A stretch of 64,000 bases of DNA from the NCBI RefSeq assembly GCF_016862215.1, contig NZ_BOMN01000012.1, positions 62,001-126,000 on the forward strand, given 5' to 3'. The translations under genes and the position numbers were made by a program. The notes below the pieces were generated by a model that was not told where the DNA came from, made no database searches, and was given only the letters and a program-made list of their open reading frames with translations. The DNA is from Winogradskya humida (GTDB taxonomy: Bacteria > Actinomycetota > Actinomycetes > Mycobacteriales > Micromonosporaceae). Positions 57,563 to 64,000 of this stretch are shown piece by piece (the stretch's first letter is position 1; every line of letters begins with the position of its first letter).

Positions 57563-57891
57563 CGGATCTCCTCCAGCCAGGATTCGCCGCTGCCGGCGTT
57601 GGTCCCGTAGCGCTCCCACGTCTCGTGCAGCCGGACCCGGCCGTCGGGGAGCAGGTGCGGGGTGCTCCGGCAGCTGCCGGAGACGATCTCGCCGTCGTCG
57701 AGGACCATGCTGTACGCGAACCGCAGCGTCCCGTCCGCAGCGCACGTCCCGGTCAGCGCACCGCGCCGCGCGCGCCCGCCGAGGAAGTGACCCCACAGCA
57801 GGTCACCGTCCTGGCGGTAGTACGCGACCCGGTTCTTCGCGTCGTCCTCCGCGGGCCGGAACCGGCGCCCGTCGTAGTCGATGGTGGTCAT
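57559..57891 (-). CDS. Small beta-barrel protein
   Basis: 110 residues. A run of alternating strands: FDG-like TIDYDGRRFRPAEDDAKN, VAYYRQDGDLLWGHFLGG, LRFAYSMVLDDGEIVSGSC, STPHLLPDGRVRLHETWERY. It resembles a family of small proteins often mislabelled N-acetylglutamate synthase; I see no acetyltransferase motif. Both ends overlap neighbours by ATGA, so it is made in step with the DDAH-like and binding proteins. Confidence 0.7.
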   Translation of the reverse strand: MTTIDYDGRRFRPAEDDAKNRVAYYRQDGDLLWGHFLGGRARRGALTGTCAADGTLRFAYSMVLDDGEIVSGSCRSTPHLLPDGRVRLHETWERYGTNAGSGESWLEEIR

Positions 57892-58691
57892 GACTCGCGC
57901 ACCTCCAGGACGCAGCACTTGGCGCTGCCGCCCGCCTTGAGCAGTTCGGAAAGATCGATGCCGATGGGTACGAAGCCCCGCGCGGACAACTCCCGTGCGA
58001 GGTGGACGGCCTGCGGGGCGAGCAGCACGTTGCGGCCGTCGGACACGGCGTTGAGCCCGAACACCTCCGCGTCCTGCTCGGTGGCCAGCACGGCGTCCGG
58101 GTAGAGCCGGCGCAGCACGTCCTGGCTGTGCTCGGAGAACGCCGCGGGGTAGTACATGATCTGGTCGTCGTCGAGCACGGCCAGCGCGGTGTCGAGGTGG
58201 TAGAACCGCGGATCGACCAGGCGCAGGCCGATCACCTCGCGGTCCAGGACCCGGGCCGCCTCCTCGTGGGCGCGGGCGTCGGTGCGGAAACCGGTGCCGG
58301 CCAGGATCCGGTCACCGGCGACGAGCAGGTCGCCCTCACCCTCGTTGACGTGGTCCGCGTCGTGCACCGGGAAGCCGTGCGTGCGGAACCATTCCGCGTA
58401 CGCGGGCCCTTCGGCAGCTCGTTGCGGATGCCGGAACCGCGCGCTGTACACCTTGCCGCCGACGACGGTGGCGCCGTTCGCGGCGAACACCATGTCGGGC
58501 AGACCCGGCAGCGGGTCGATCAGCTCGGCGGTGTGACCGAGTCCGATCAGCAGGCTGCGCAGCCGCTCCCACTGGGCGAGGGCCAGCGCGCCGTCGGTGG
58601 GCTTGGCCGGTTCCATCCACGGGTTGATCGAGTACGTGACGTCGAAATAGGTCGGCGGGCAGAGCAGGAAACGCCTGGTACGCGCGATCAT
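57888..58691 (-). CDS. Dimethylarginine dimethylaminohydrolase-like (guanidino-modifying) enzyme
   Basis: 267 residues. Motifs of the arginine-deiminase/DDAH superfamily: SINPWM, GLPDMVFAANGATVVGGKV, NEGEGDLLVAGDRILAGTGF, catalytic His165 in RFYHLDTAL and catalytic Cys in GGSAKCCVLE (259/260). The family attacks guanidino or amidino carbons, releasing citrulline- or ornithine-type products or transferring amidino groups. In this operon it may supply or modify an arginine- or ornithine-derived building block. Confidence 0.9.
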   Translation of the reverse strand: MIARTRRFLLCPPTYFDVTYSINPWMEPAKPTDGALALAQWERLRSLLIGLGHTAELIDPLPGLPDMVFAANGATVVGGKVYSARFRHPQRAAEGPAYAEWFRTHGFPVHDADHVNEGEGDLLVAGDRILAGTGFRTDARAHEEAARVLDREVIGLRLVDPRFYHLDTALAVLDDDQIMYYPAAFSEHSQDVLRRLYPDAVLATEQDAEVFGLNAVSDGRNVLLAPQAVHLARELSARGFVPIGIDLSELLKAGGSAKCCVLEVRES

Positions 58692-59932
58692 CGGGCGAAC
58701 CTCACGGTGATCCGGGACGCGAAGTCGTTCATCGTGCCGACGGCCTCGTCCATCGAGTCCCCGGTGGTGCCGAGGAAGCCGAGGATCGTGTTCCCGTCCG
58801 GCGGGCGGCGGATCAGGTCACCCGGCCTCGCGGTGATCTTGAGGAGGAACACCCGCTCCGAGTCGCTGACCTCGGCGGGTACGTCGACGTGCTCGACGAC
58901 TCCGGCATCGCTGATGAGGCACATCGCGGCTACGTGCGTACCCGTAGGCTGGTAGTGACGGACCTGGGGGTGCTGCCCGCGGGCGACATCGACCACCGCG
59001 TGGATCGGGTCGTAGTCCGCGGAGATGCTGGCGATCATGTCCAGGCCGCCGCCACCGACCCGGGCGGCGATCTCCAGCAGGTACGGCTCCCCGTCGTGGA
59101 ACCGCACCTCGGCGTGCATGACGCTGCGCCGCAGACCCTGGGCGTGCGCACCGGCCCGGACCGCGCGATGCACCTTCTCCAGCGTCACGTCGTCCAGCGT
59201 GGTCGGCGCGTGGTGCACGTCGTCGTCGAACGTCGCGCCCTCGGCGGTGATCCGGTCCACGACCGAGCCGAGGTAGACCTCGTCGTCCCAGGCGAGCGCC
59301 TCGATCAGGTATTCCTTGCCCTCGAGGAACGACTCGACGAGCAACCCCTGCGGGCCGAGGTCCAGGCCGGTCGGCTCCGAGGTGGCCCAGAACATCTTCG
59401 CGATGCCCTCGCTGGCCTGCTGGAAACGCTGACCCATCTGCTCGGCGTCGTCGACGCGGAAGACGAAGTTGCTGCCCGCGCCCATCGTCGGCTTGAGGAT
59501 GACCGGATAGCCGAACTCCTCGGCGGCAGCCAGCGCCTGCTTCTCGTCCTCGGCGTAGCGGAACCCGGGGATCGGCGCGCCGGCCCGTTCGTGGGCCTGG
59601 CGCATGAGCAGCTTGTTGCGGCTCTGCACGGCTGCCTGCACCGGGATGCCGGGCAGCCCGAGCGCGTCGGCGACGGCCGCCACGGTGATGACAGCGGACT
59701 CGGAGAACGTGATCACGCCGTCGAAGTGCTCCCTGGCGTGCCACTCCTTCGCGACCGCGATGATGTCGTCGATCTGCTGCGAGCCCGCCACCCGGTAACG
59801 CTCCGCGGGCCAGAAGTCGTCGGTGCCCTGACCGTTGAGCACGAACAGCTCAACGCCGAGCTCCTCGACCTGCCGGTAACGCGAGATGTAGTACTGCAGG
59901 TACTGCAGGGTCTCCATTGCCAGCAGTTTCAT
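58688..59932 (-). CDS. ATP-grasp ligase
   Basis: 414 residues. N-terminal MKLLAMETLQYLQYYISRYR, then ATP-grasp signatures: YPVILKPTMGAGSNFVFRVD, LLVESFLEGKEYLIEALAWD and HAEVRFHDGEPYLLEIAARV with GGGGLDM. It belongs to the biotin-carboxylase-like amino-acid ligase group (BtrJ/BacD style). It overlaps DDAH by 4 bp and lies one base after the MetRS-like gene. It likely forms an amide bond between pathway amino acids. Confidence 0.9.
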   Translation of the reverse strand: MKLLAMETLQYLQYYISRYRQVEELGVELFVLNGQGTDDFWPAERYRVAGSQQIDDIIAVAKEWHAREHFDGVITFSESAVITVAAVADALGLPGIPVQAAVQSRNKLLMRQAHERAGAPIPGFRYAEDEKQALAAAEEFGYPVILKPTMGAGSNFVFRVDDAEQMGQRFQQASEGIAKMFWATSEPTGLDLGPQGLLVESFLEGKEYLIEALAWDDEVYLGSVVDRITAEGATFDDDVHHAPTTLDDVTLEKVHRAVRAGAHAQGLRRSVMHAEVRFHDGEPYLLEIAARVGGGGLDMIASISADYDPIHAVVDVARGQHPQVRHYQPTGTHVAAMCLISDAGVVEHVDVPAEVSDSERVFLLKITARPGDLIRRPPDGNTILGFLGTTGDSMDEAVGTMNDFASRITVRFAR

Positions 59933-59933
59933 G

Positions 59934-61523
59934 TCAGCTCCTCCCGGTGCCGTCGTGGTCGCCCGCCAGCGCGGGCAGCGTGAACGCGGTGATCGAATCC
60001 GGCGGCTCGCTGTCGTCGAGCCGCAGATCCACGCCCTGGCCCGCGGCCCGGGCCGCCACGTCGACGAGCAGCGGTGCCGCGCCGGCGAGCAGGGCCCGGA
60101 CCTCGAGCAACAGGTCGCCCAGGGCCGCCGGGTCGTCCTTCAGGTCACCCGACGCGGCCCGTAGCCGGTCGAGCTGGTCGGCGACCATCGCGGCCGCCCG
60201 GCCCATGGAGAACGTCGCCAGCTCGTAACAGCCCGCGAACCGTTTCGTGAGCACCTTGGCGCGCAGCCGGCCGTTCTCGGTGGTCGGCAACTCGGTGTCG
60301 ACGACCTTGCCGGTGAGCAGGGCCAGCTGTGCCGCCAGCTCGTTCCACGGCCGGACGAGCCGCGCGCCCGTGGTGGTGCGCAAGGCCGGCCGCGTGAACG
60401 TGGACCGCTGGAACTCCGGTGCGGTCAGGGCCAGATAGAACCGCGCGACGTCACGCGGCACGCCCTCCAGCAGGTCCCGGGTCCACACCAGATGGTTGCG
60501 GCTGGTGGAGAACTTCTGCCCGTCGAGCTCGTAGAACTCGTTGCAGACGTTCGTGGCGGGCAGCGCGTACCTGTCGTCGTGGGCCATGAGCAGCGCCAGG
60601 TCCACGACGCCCCAGTAGTAGACGTTGTCGTAGCCGTGGAAGTAGACGATCTCCGGGTCCCGCTCGCGCCGCCAGAGGTCGTCGGTCCCGGCCGGGGCCG
60701 GCCCGCGCTGGGCGGCGACCCAGGCGCTGGCGTACATCACCGCGGGCATGGCCTCGATCCACGGGTAGATGCGCTGGCCCGGGGTCTCGGCGAACGGCGC
60801 GGGCAGGCCCCAGTCGCCCGGCACGGTCACCGGGACGTCCGGCAACGGGCCGGCGAGCAGTTCCTGGATCAGCTGCCGGGCGTGCGGGCGCCACAGGTCA
60901 CGGCGCTCGTCGTAGTACGCACGGAGCCGCTCCCGGTATTCCTCCAGAGGCAGGACGAGCACCTCGTACTCGCGGTATTCGAACTCCGCGCCCGGGTCGA
61001 GGGCCGGCGCCGCGTCGAGGAGCTGGTCGAAGTGGTTCGGGTGCCCGCAGCCCTCGCAGACCCCGCCGGAGCTGCCCGCGAGACAGGCCGGGCAGGTGCC
61101 GCCGAGGAAACCGTCGAACAGCACCTGGCCCGTGGCGCGGGCCACCGGCATGCGTACCTTGCGCAGTCGCAGGCGGCCGTTGCGGTGCAGCCGTTCGACG
61201 AAGGTCCGCACCGTCTCGCGGTAGCTCGCGCCGATCGGGGGCATCCCGTCGATGCCGATGCCGAGGGCGCGCAGGGACGCGGCGATCGCGTCGGTCGAGG
61301 TGGCCCGCAGCGCTTCCGGGGACAGGCCCTGGCGCTGCGCGGTGGTCGAGACGTACGTCTGGCTGTCGTCGGTGATCGTGGTGTAGACGACGTCGCGGCC
61401 GGTCGCGGCCAGGTAGCGGGCGTAGACGTCACCCGACAGGTACGGGCCCGCCATGTGCCCGAGGTGCAGGTCGCCGTTGGACGTGGGAGTGGCCGCGACG
61501 ATGATCGCGGGGCGCTGCGTCAT
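59934..61523 (-). CDS. Methionyl-tRNA-synthetase-like protein (putative hydrazine synthetase subunit)
   Basis: 529 residues. Class I catalytic core with HLGH at 20-23 (NGDLHLGHMAGPYLSGD), zinc knuckle Cys144, Cys147, Cys156, Cys159 and a KMSKS-like KFSTS at 337-341. The C-terminal region is shorter and unlike housekeeping MetRS. In hydrazine-forming enzymes such as Spb40 a domain of this kind activates an amino acid with ATP and esterifies it onto an N-hydroxylated lysine. The gene overlaps the cupin gene by 4 bp and lies close to an N-monooxygenase gene, matching that pathway. The housekeeping synthetase role is unlikely. Confidence 0.85.
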   Translation of the reverse strand: MTQRPAIIVAATPTSNGDLHLGHMAGPYLSGDVYARYLAATGRDVVYTTITDDSQTYVSTTAQRQGLSPEALRATSTDAIAASLRALGIGIDGMPPIGASYRETVRTFVERLHRNGRLRLRKVRMPVARATGQVLFDGFLGGTCPACLAGSSGGVCEGCGHPNHFDQLLDAAPALDPGAEFEYREYEVLVLPLEEYRERLRAYYDERRDLWRPHARQLIQELLAGPLPDVPVTVPGDWGLPAPFAETPGQRIYPWIEAMPAVMYASAWVAAQRGPAPAGTDDLWRRERDPEIVYFHGYDNVYYWGVVDLALLMAHDDRYALPATNVCNEFYELDGQKFSTSRNHLVWTRDLLEGVPRDVARFYLALTAPEFQRSTFTRPALRTTTGARLVRPWNELAAQLALLTGKVVDTELPTTENGRLRAKVLTKRFAGCYELATFSMGRAAAMVADQLDRLRAASGDLKDDPAALGDLLLEVRALLAGAAPLLVDVAARAAGQGVDLRLDDSEPPDSITAFTLPALAGDHDGTGRS

Positions 61524-61888
61524 TCCTTGACCGCCGCGTGCCGGTCGGCGAAGTTCTTGGCCAGCTCGGCGTCCCACCAGACCGAGTACATCTGGAAATC
61601 GGTGTCGCTCTCGTTCACGACCTGGTGACGGAACTCAGGCTCGAAGTGGACGATGTCACCGGCGACGAACGGCGTACGCCCCTCGTCCGTGATGATCGTG
61701 GCGGCACCGGTCATCGCGACCCAGATCTCGTACTCGTGGTGGCCGTGCGCACCGGAGACGGCGCCCGGCGAGACGACGCACCAGGAGCCCTCGAAGGGGG
61801 CGTTGAGCACTTCCCACGGCATGAGCCGCTGGGCCCGCAGTCCGTTGTCCGGCTTGAGGGTTTCCCGGTCGAGTTTACGGATTTCCAT
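61520..61888 (-). CDS. Cupin protein (putative N–N bond-forming partner of the MetRS-like protein)
   Basis: 122 residues, a single cupin barrel. Motif 1 is SGAHGHHEYEIWVAMTG, with His48, His50, His51 and Glu52 or Glu54 as candidate metal ligands. Motif 2 is GDIVHFEPEFRHQVVN with His88. In Spb40-type hydrazine synthetases a zinc cupin domain rearranges the hydroxylamine ester to a hydrazine and is fused to the MetRS domain; here it is a separate gene directly upstream. Cys37 and the FQMYSVWWD end are also visible. Confidence 0.85.
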   Translation of the reverse strand: MEIRKLDRETLKPDNGLRAQRLMPWEVLNAPFEGSWCVVSPGAVSGAHGHHEYEIWVAMTGAATIITDEGRTPFVAGDIVHFEPEFRHQVVNESDTDFQMYSVWWDAELAKNFADRHAAVKE

Positions 61889-61906
61889 GTCTCTGCCTCC
61901 GATGTC

Positions 61907-63181
61907 TCAGCGGGCCGCGAGTGCGGCGGCGCGGTGTTCGAGCAGGTCGGTCACGATTTCTCCGGAGCGTGCGGCGAGGACGCTCAGCAGGGAGTCCGCG
62001 ATCCCGTGGGTGGCCTCGTTGACGCCCTGCAGGTAGCAGCCGGCGGTAACCTCGGGCGGGACGTTCATCCGGTAGTTGCGGTCGACCGTGACGTCGCCGA
62101 TGCCGAGCGCGGCGGCGAGGTCGTTGACCACCCGGGGCATCCCGCGGACGAACCCGGTGCCGAGCAGCACGATGTCGCTGCGCAGCTCGCTGCGTTCGCC
62201 GTTCTTCCGCTCGACCAGGCTCAGCACGACCTCGTCGCCGTCCATCCGGGCGTCCTCGACCTCGGTCATCGTCACCAGGCGCAGCCGCTGCGAGCCGGTG
62301 AGCCGGCTCAGGTACATCTCGCGGTAGAGCCCGTCGAGGGTGGCCGGTGCGAGGCCCGCGTAGTTGGTCCGGTGCATCTCACGCAGCAGCTGCTCGCGCG
62401 CCTCGGGACGCGCGGCGTGGAACTCGTCGATGAACGACGGATAGAACAGCTCGTTCGTGAACTTGCTGCTCTCGTACGAGTTCAGCCCGATCGAGCGCAT
62501 GACCATCGTGCACTTCGCCCGCGTGAACCGTTCGTGCGCGGCGACGAGCATCTCCGCCGCGCTCTGGGCGCCCCCGATGACCGCCACGCGACGGACGGAC
62601 TGCGGGTCGAGGGACTCGACGCGGGTCGCGAACTCGGTGCTGTGCAGAACCCGTTCCCGGGGCAGCGCCGCGAACTCCGCCGGGATGTGCGCGTCGCGCC
62701 CGGCGCCGAGCACGAGGTTGCGGCACAGGATGGTGCGGCCGTCGGCGAAGTGCGCGAGCCAGTGGGTGACGACGCCCGACTCGTCCGGGACCGGTTCGAC
62801 GGACGTGCAGCGCAGGCCGTACTCGATGCGTACGTGCTCCAGGGACCGCGAGACCCAGGCCAGGTACGCGGAGATCTCCAGCCGGTACGGCGTGAAGCTG
62901 CCGAGGTTGATGAACTCGTCCAGCCGCCCGGTCGCGTGCAGGAAGTTGACGAACGAGAACCGGCTGCGCGGGTTGCGCAGCGTCACCAGGTCCTTGAGGA
63001 ACGACACCTGGCTCTGTGACCAGGGCAGCAGCATCCCGCGCTGCCAGACGACGTCGTCGTGCTGCTCCGCGATCAGGGTCTCGCCGGCGAACTCCTTGGG
63101 CGCCAGTTCCTCCAGGGCGATGGCCATCGCGAGGTTCGCGGGCCCGGCCCCGATGGCCAGTGTCTCGACTTCTTGATGCAC
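61907..63181 (-). CDS. Lysine/ornithine N-monooxygenase
   Basis: 424 residues. FAD motif LAIGAGPANLAMA (11-17), the substrate region MLLPWSQSQVSFLKDLVTLR, SRFSFVNFLHATGRLDEFIN, the NADPH motif VAVIGGAQSAAEM and the terminal IVLLGTGFVRGMP block match the IucD/PvdA/SidA family. It adds a hydroxyl group to the side-chain amine of lysine or ornithine. Beside a cupin and a MetRS-like gene, it should make the hydroxylamine substrate for N–N bond formation; siderophore use is the alternative. Confidence 0.92.
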   Translation of the reverse strand: MHQEVETLAIGAGPANLAMAIALEELAPKEFAGETLIAEQHDDVVWQRGMLLPWSQSQVSFLKDLVTLRNPRSRFSFVNFLHATGRLDEFINLGSFTPYRLEISAYLAWVSRSLEHVRIEYGLRCTSVEPVPDESGVVTHWLAHFADGRTILCRNLVLGAGRDAHIPAEFAALPRERVLHSTEFATRVESLDPQSVRRVAVIGGAQSAAEMLVAAHERFTRAKCTMVMRSIGLNSYESSKFTNELFYPSFIDEFHAARPEAREQLLREMHRTNYAGLAPATLDGLYREMYLSRLTGSQRLRLVTMTEVEDARMDGDEVVLSLVERKNGERSELRSDIVLLGTGFVRGMPRVVNDLAAALGIGDVTVDRNYRMNVPPEVTAGCYLQGVNEATHGIADSLLSVLAARSGEIVTDLLEHRAAALAAR

Positions 63182-63182
63182 G

Positions 63183-63443
63183 TCAGTCTCCCGTGGGGTG
63201 GTTGCGGTGCTCGTGGACGAGGGCGGTCAGGTCGTCGACCGTGCGTGCGGCGTTGAAAGCGGTGAGGTCGAGGCTCATGTCGAAGTGGGCCTCCAGGTGC
63301 GCCAGCGCTTCGAGCGAGGTGATGCTGTCCCAGTCGTGGGCGGCCAGGATCGGCTGCTCACGCAGGGCAGCGGCCGGCTCGTCGAGCACGCCGGCGAGGA
63401 TCTCGGCGACAGTCGTGGCGGTCGCCACTGCGGATGTGGTCAT
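63183..63443 (-). CDS. Stand-alone acyl carrier protein
   Basis: 86 residues. The phosphopantetheine site is Ser40 in AHDWDSITSLEALAHLEAHF, followed by the helix DMSLDLTAFNAARTVDDLTA. It lies one base from the N-monooxygenase gene and overlaps the FkbH-like gene by 4 bp. It probably carries the acyl group made by the FkbH-like protein or a hydrazino-acyl intermediate. Confidence 0.88.
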   Translation of the reverse strand: MTTSAVATATTVAEILAGVLDEPAAALREQPILAAHDWDSITSLEALAHLEAHFDMSLDLTAFNAARTVDDLTALVHEHRNHPTGD

Positions 63444-64000
63444 GCGTCGCTCCGTTCGCGAAGGGTGATCCAGCCGGGCAGGTCGCCCGGCTCGGTGGTC
63501 AGATCGAGCACGAACGAGCCGGGCCGCGCATCGGCGGCGAACCCGGCCGCGCTCCAGAAACCGGCCGCGACCCCGTTCTTCTTCGAGGCCACGTAGCTGG
63601 CTTCGAGGCGGGTGGCGCCCGCGGCACGGGCCTGCCGGGCGAGCCAGCCGGCGATGGCCAGGTCGATGCCGCGGCCCAGCACCCGGCAGCTGAGCACCAG
63701 GTTGAGCACCCGCCACCGGCCGCCGTCGCGGTGCACCCAGACGGCGCCGACGACACCTTCGTCGCCGAAGCGGTCGCTGACCTCGAACGTCGCCACGAGG
63801 TGGTCGGGTGACGTACTCATGGCCGTGGTGGTGGCCCCGTCGAAGCGCTCGCCGGTCAGGTTGAACTGATTGGTACGCGCCGCGAGCTGCGCCGCCCTGG
63901 CTACCGTGTAGCCGGTAACGGCCGCCGGGGCCAGCCGCAGTCCGAGCGCCGTCAGGTAGTCCGATGAGGACCCGAACCCGGTGGAGAAGTCGCTGCGCAA
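63440..64000 (-). CDS. FkbH-like HAD-IIIC protein, C-terminal part (5' end outside window)
   Basis: 186 residues visible; the frame is open to the window edge, so the HAD domain lies beyond it. The visible part has the FkbH C-terminal features: AAQLAARTNQFNLTGERF, VSDRFGDEGVVGAVWV, LNLVLSCRVLGRGIDLAIAG and ASYVASKKNGVAAGFWSAAG, a GNAT-like acyl-transfer domain. FkbH proteins load a glyceryl group from 1,3-bisphosphoglycerate onto an ACP; the coupled ACP gene follows. Confidence 0.88.
   Translation of the reverse strand: MRSDFSTGFGSSSDYLTALGLRLAPAAVTGYTVARAAQLAARTNQFNLTGERFDGATTTAMSTSPDHLVATFEVSDRFGDEGVVGAVWVHRDGGRWRVLNLVLSCRVLGRGIDLAIAGWLARQARAAGATRLEASYVASKKNGVAAGFWSAAGFAADARPGSFVLDLTTEPGDLPGWITLRERSDA

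Noticed and set aside
57559..57891. N-acetylglutamate synthase
   Set aside because: No acetyl-CoA-binding motif; the protein is a short all-beta family that often carries this name wrongly.
59934..61523. Housekeeping methionyl-tRNA synthetase
   Set aside because: Shortened C-terminus, divergent KFSTS loop and tight coupling to cupin and N-monooxygenase genes point to a biosynthetic paralogue.
61907..63181. Hydroxamate siderophore cluster
   Set aside because: No NIS synthetase, NRPS, acyltransferase for hydroxamate formation or siderophore transporter is seen; the cupin/MetRS pair fits hydrazine chemistry better. It cannot be fully excluded because the operon continues past the edge.

Overview
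The window is very GC-rich, with dense, often overlapping genes, many GTG and TTG starts, and gene families typical of filamentous actinobacteria. These include XRE–DUF5753 regulators paired with DUF397, a SpoIIM/RDD divergent pair, DUF6232, DUF6886, DUF6907, a mycosin-type protease, an actinobacterial SOS box, and an LPXTG-type wall protein. The mix is most like Micromonosporaceae (an Actinoplanes-like genome), but that placement is inference. No transposase, integrase, rRNA or CRISPR array was seen. There is one tRNA (anticodon CAT).

Layout. 0–5.9 kb: small DUF proteins, a DUF397/DUF5753 regulatory locus with a shared candidate operator, and SpoIIM/RDD membrane proteins. 5.9–9.8 kb: an arginyl-tRNA synthetase, a one-chain dihydroxyacetone kinase and a small tyrosine phosphatase. 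9.8–11.4 kb: an XRE / ImmA-IrrE protease / PIN-like operon with a palindromic operator. 11.5–16.7 kb: an MCP–PilZ chemoreceptor, SRPBCC protein, SpoU methyltransferase, aldehyde dehydrogenase and an HPF-like ribosome factor. 17–19.6 kb: a three-gene module ending in a mycosin, with no secretion machinery beside it. 19.6–24.8 kb: TetR/SDR pair, LexA with SOS box, an LPXTG surface protein and a phage-like lysin. 25–28.9 kb: WXG-like proteins and a small putative polymorphic-toxin operon. 29–45.2 kb: tRNA, oxidoreductases, a giant S8 protease with a kelch propeller, an ArsR/MFS pair, a metallophosphoesterase with FnIII repeats, and an ABC exporter. 45.2–51.4 kb: a FAD oxidoreductase, an M1 aminopeptidase homologue that has lost its catalytic residues, an amidohydrolase, a NIPSNAP protein and a PPOX protein. 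51.4–52.7 kb: a gene-free block of nested repeats.

The most interesting part is the right end, 52.7–64.0 kb. It is a tightly coupled minus-strand operon of twelve genes that continues past the window edge. In order of transcription it encodes an FkbH-like HAD protein, a stand-alone ACP, a lysine/ornithine N-monooxygenase, a cupin, a methionyl-tRNA-synthetase-like protein, an ATP-grasp ligase, a DDAH-like hydrolase, a small beta-barrel protein, a peptide-binding protein with no signal peptide, a cation/H+ antiporter, a second ATP-grasp ligase and a DUF1579-like protein. N-monooxygenase plus cupin plus MetRS-like protein is the signature of hydrazine-forming (N–N bond) natural-product pathways, where cupin and MetRS are normally one fused protein (Spb40 type). 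Here they are separate genes overlapping by 4 nt. I infer an undescribed hydrazine or N–N-containing peptide-like metabolite; the product cannot be read from the sequence.
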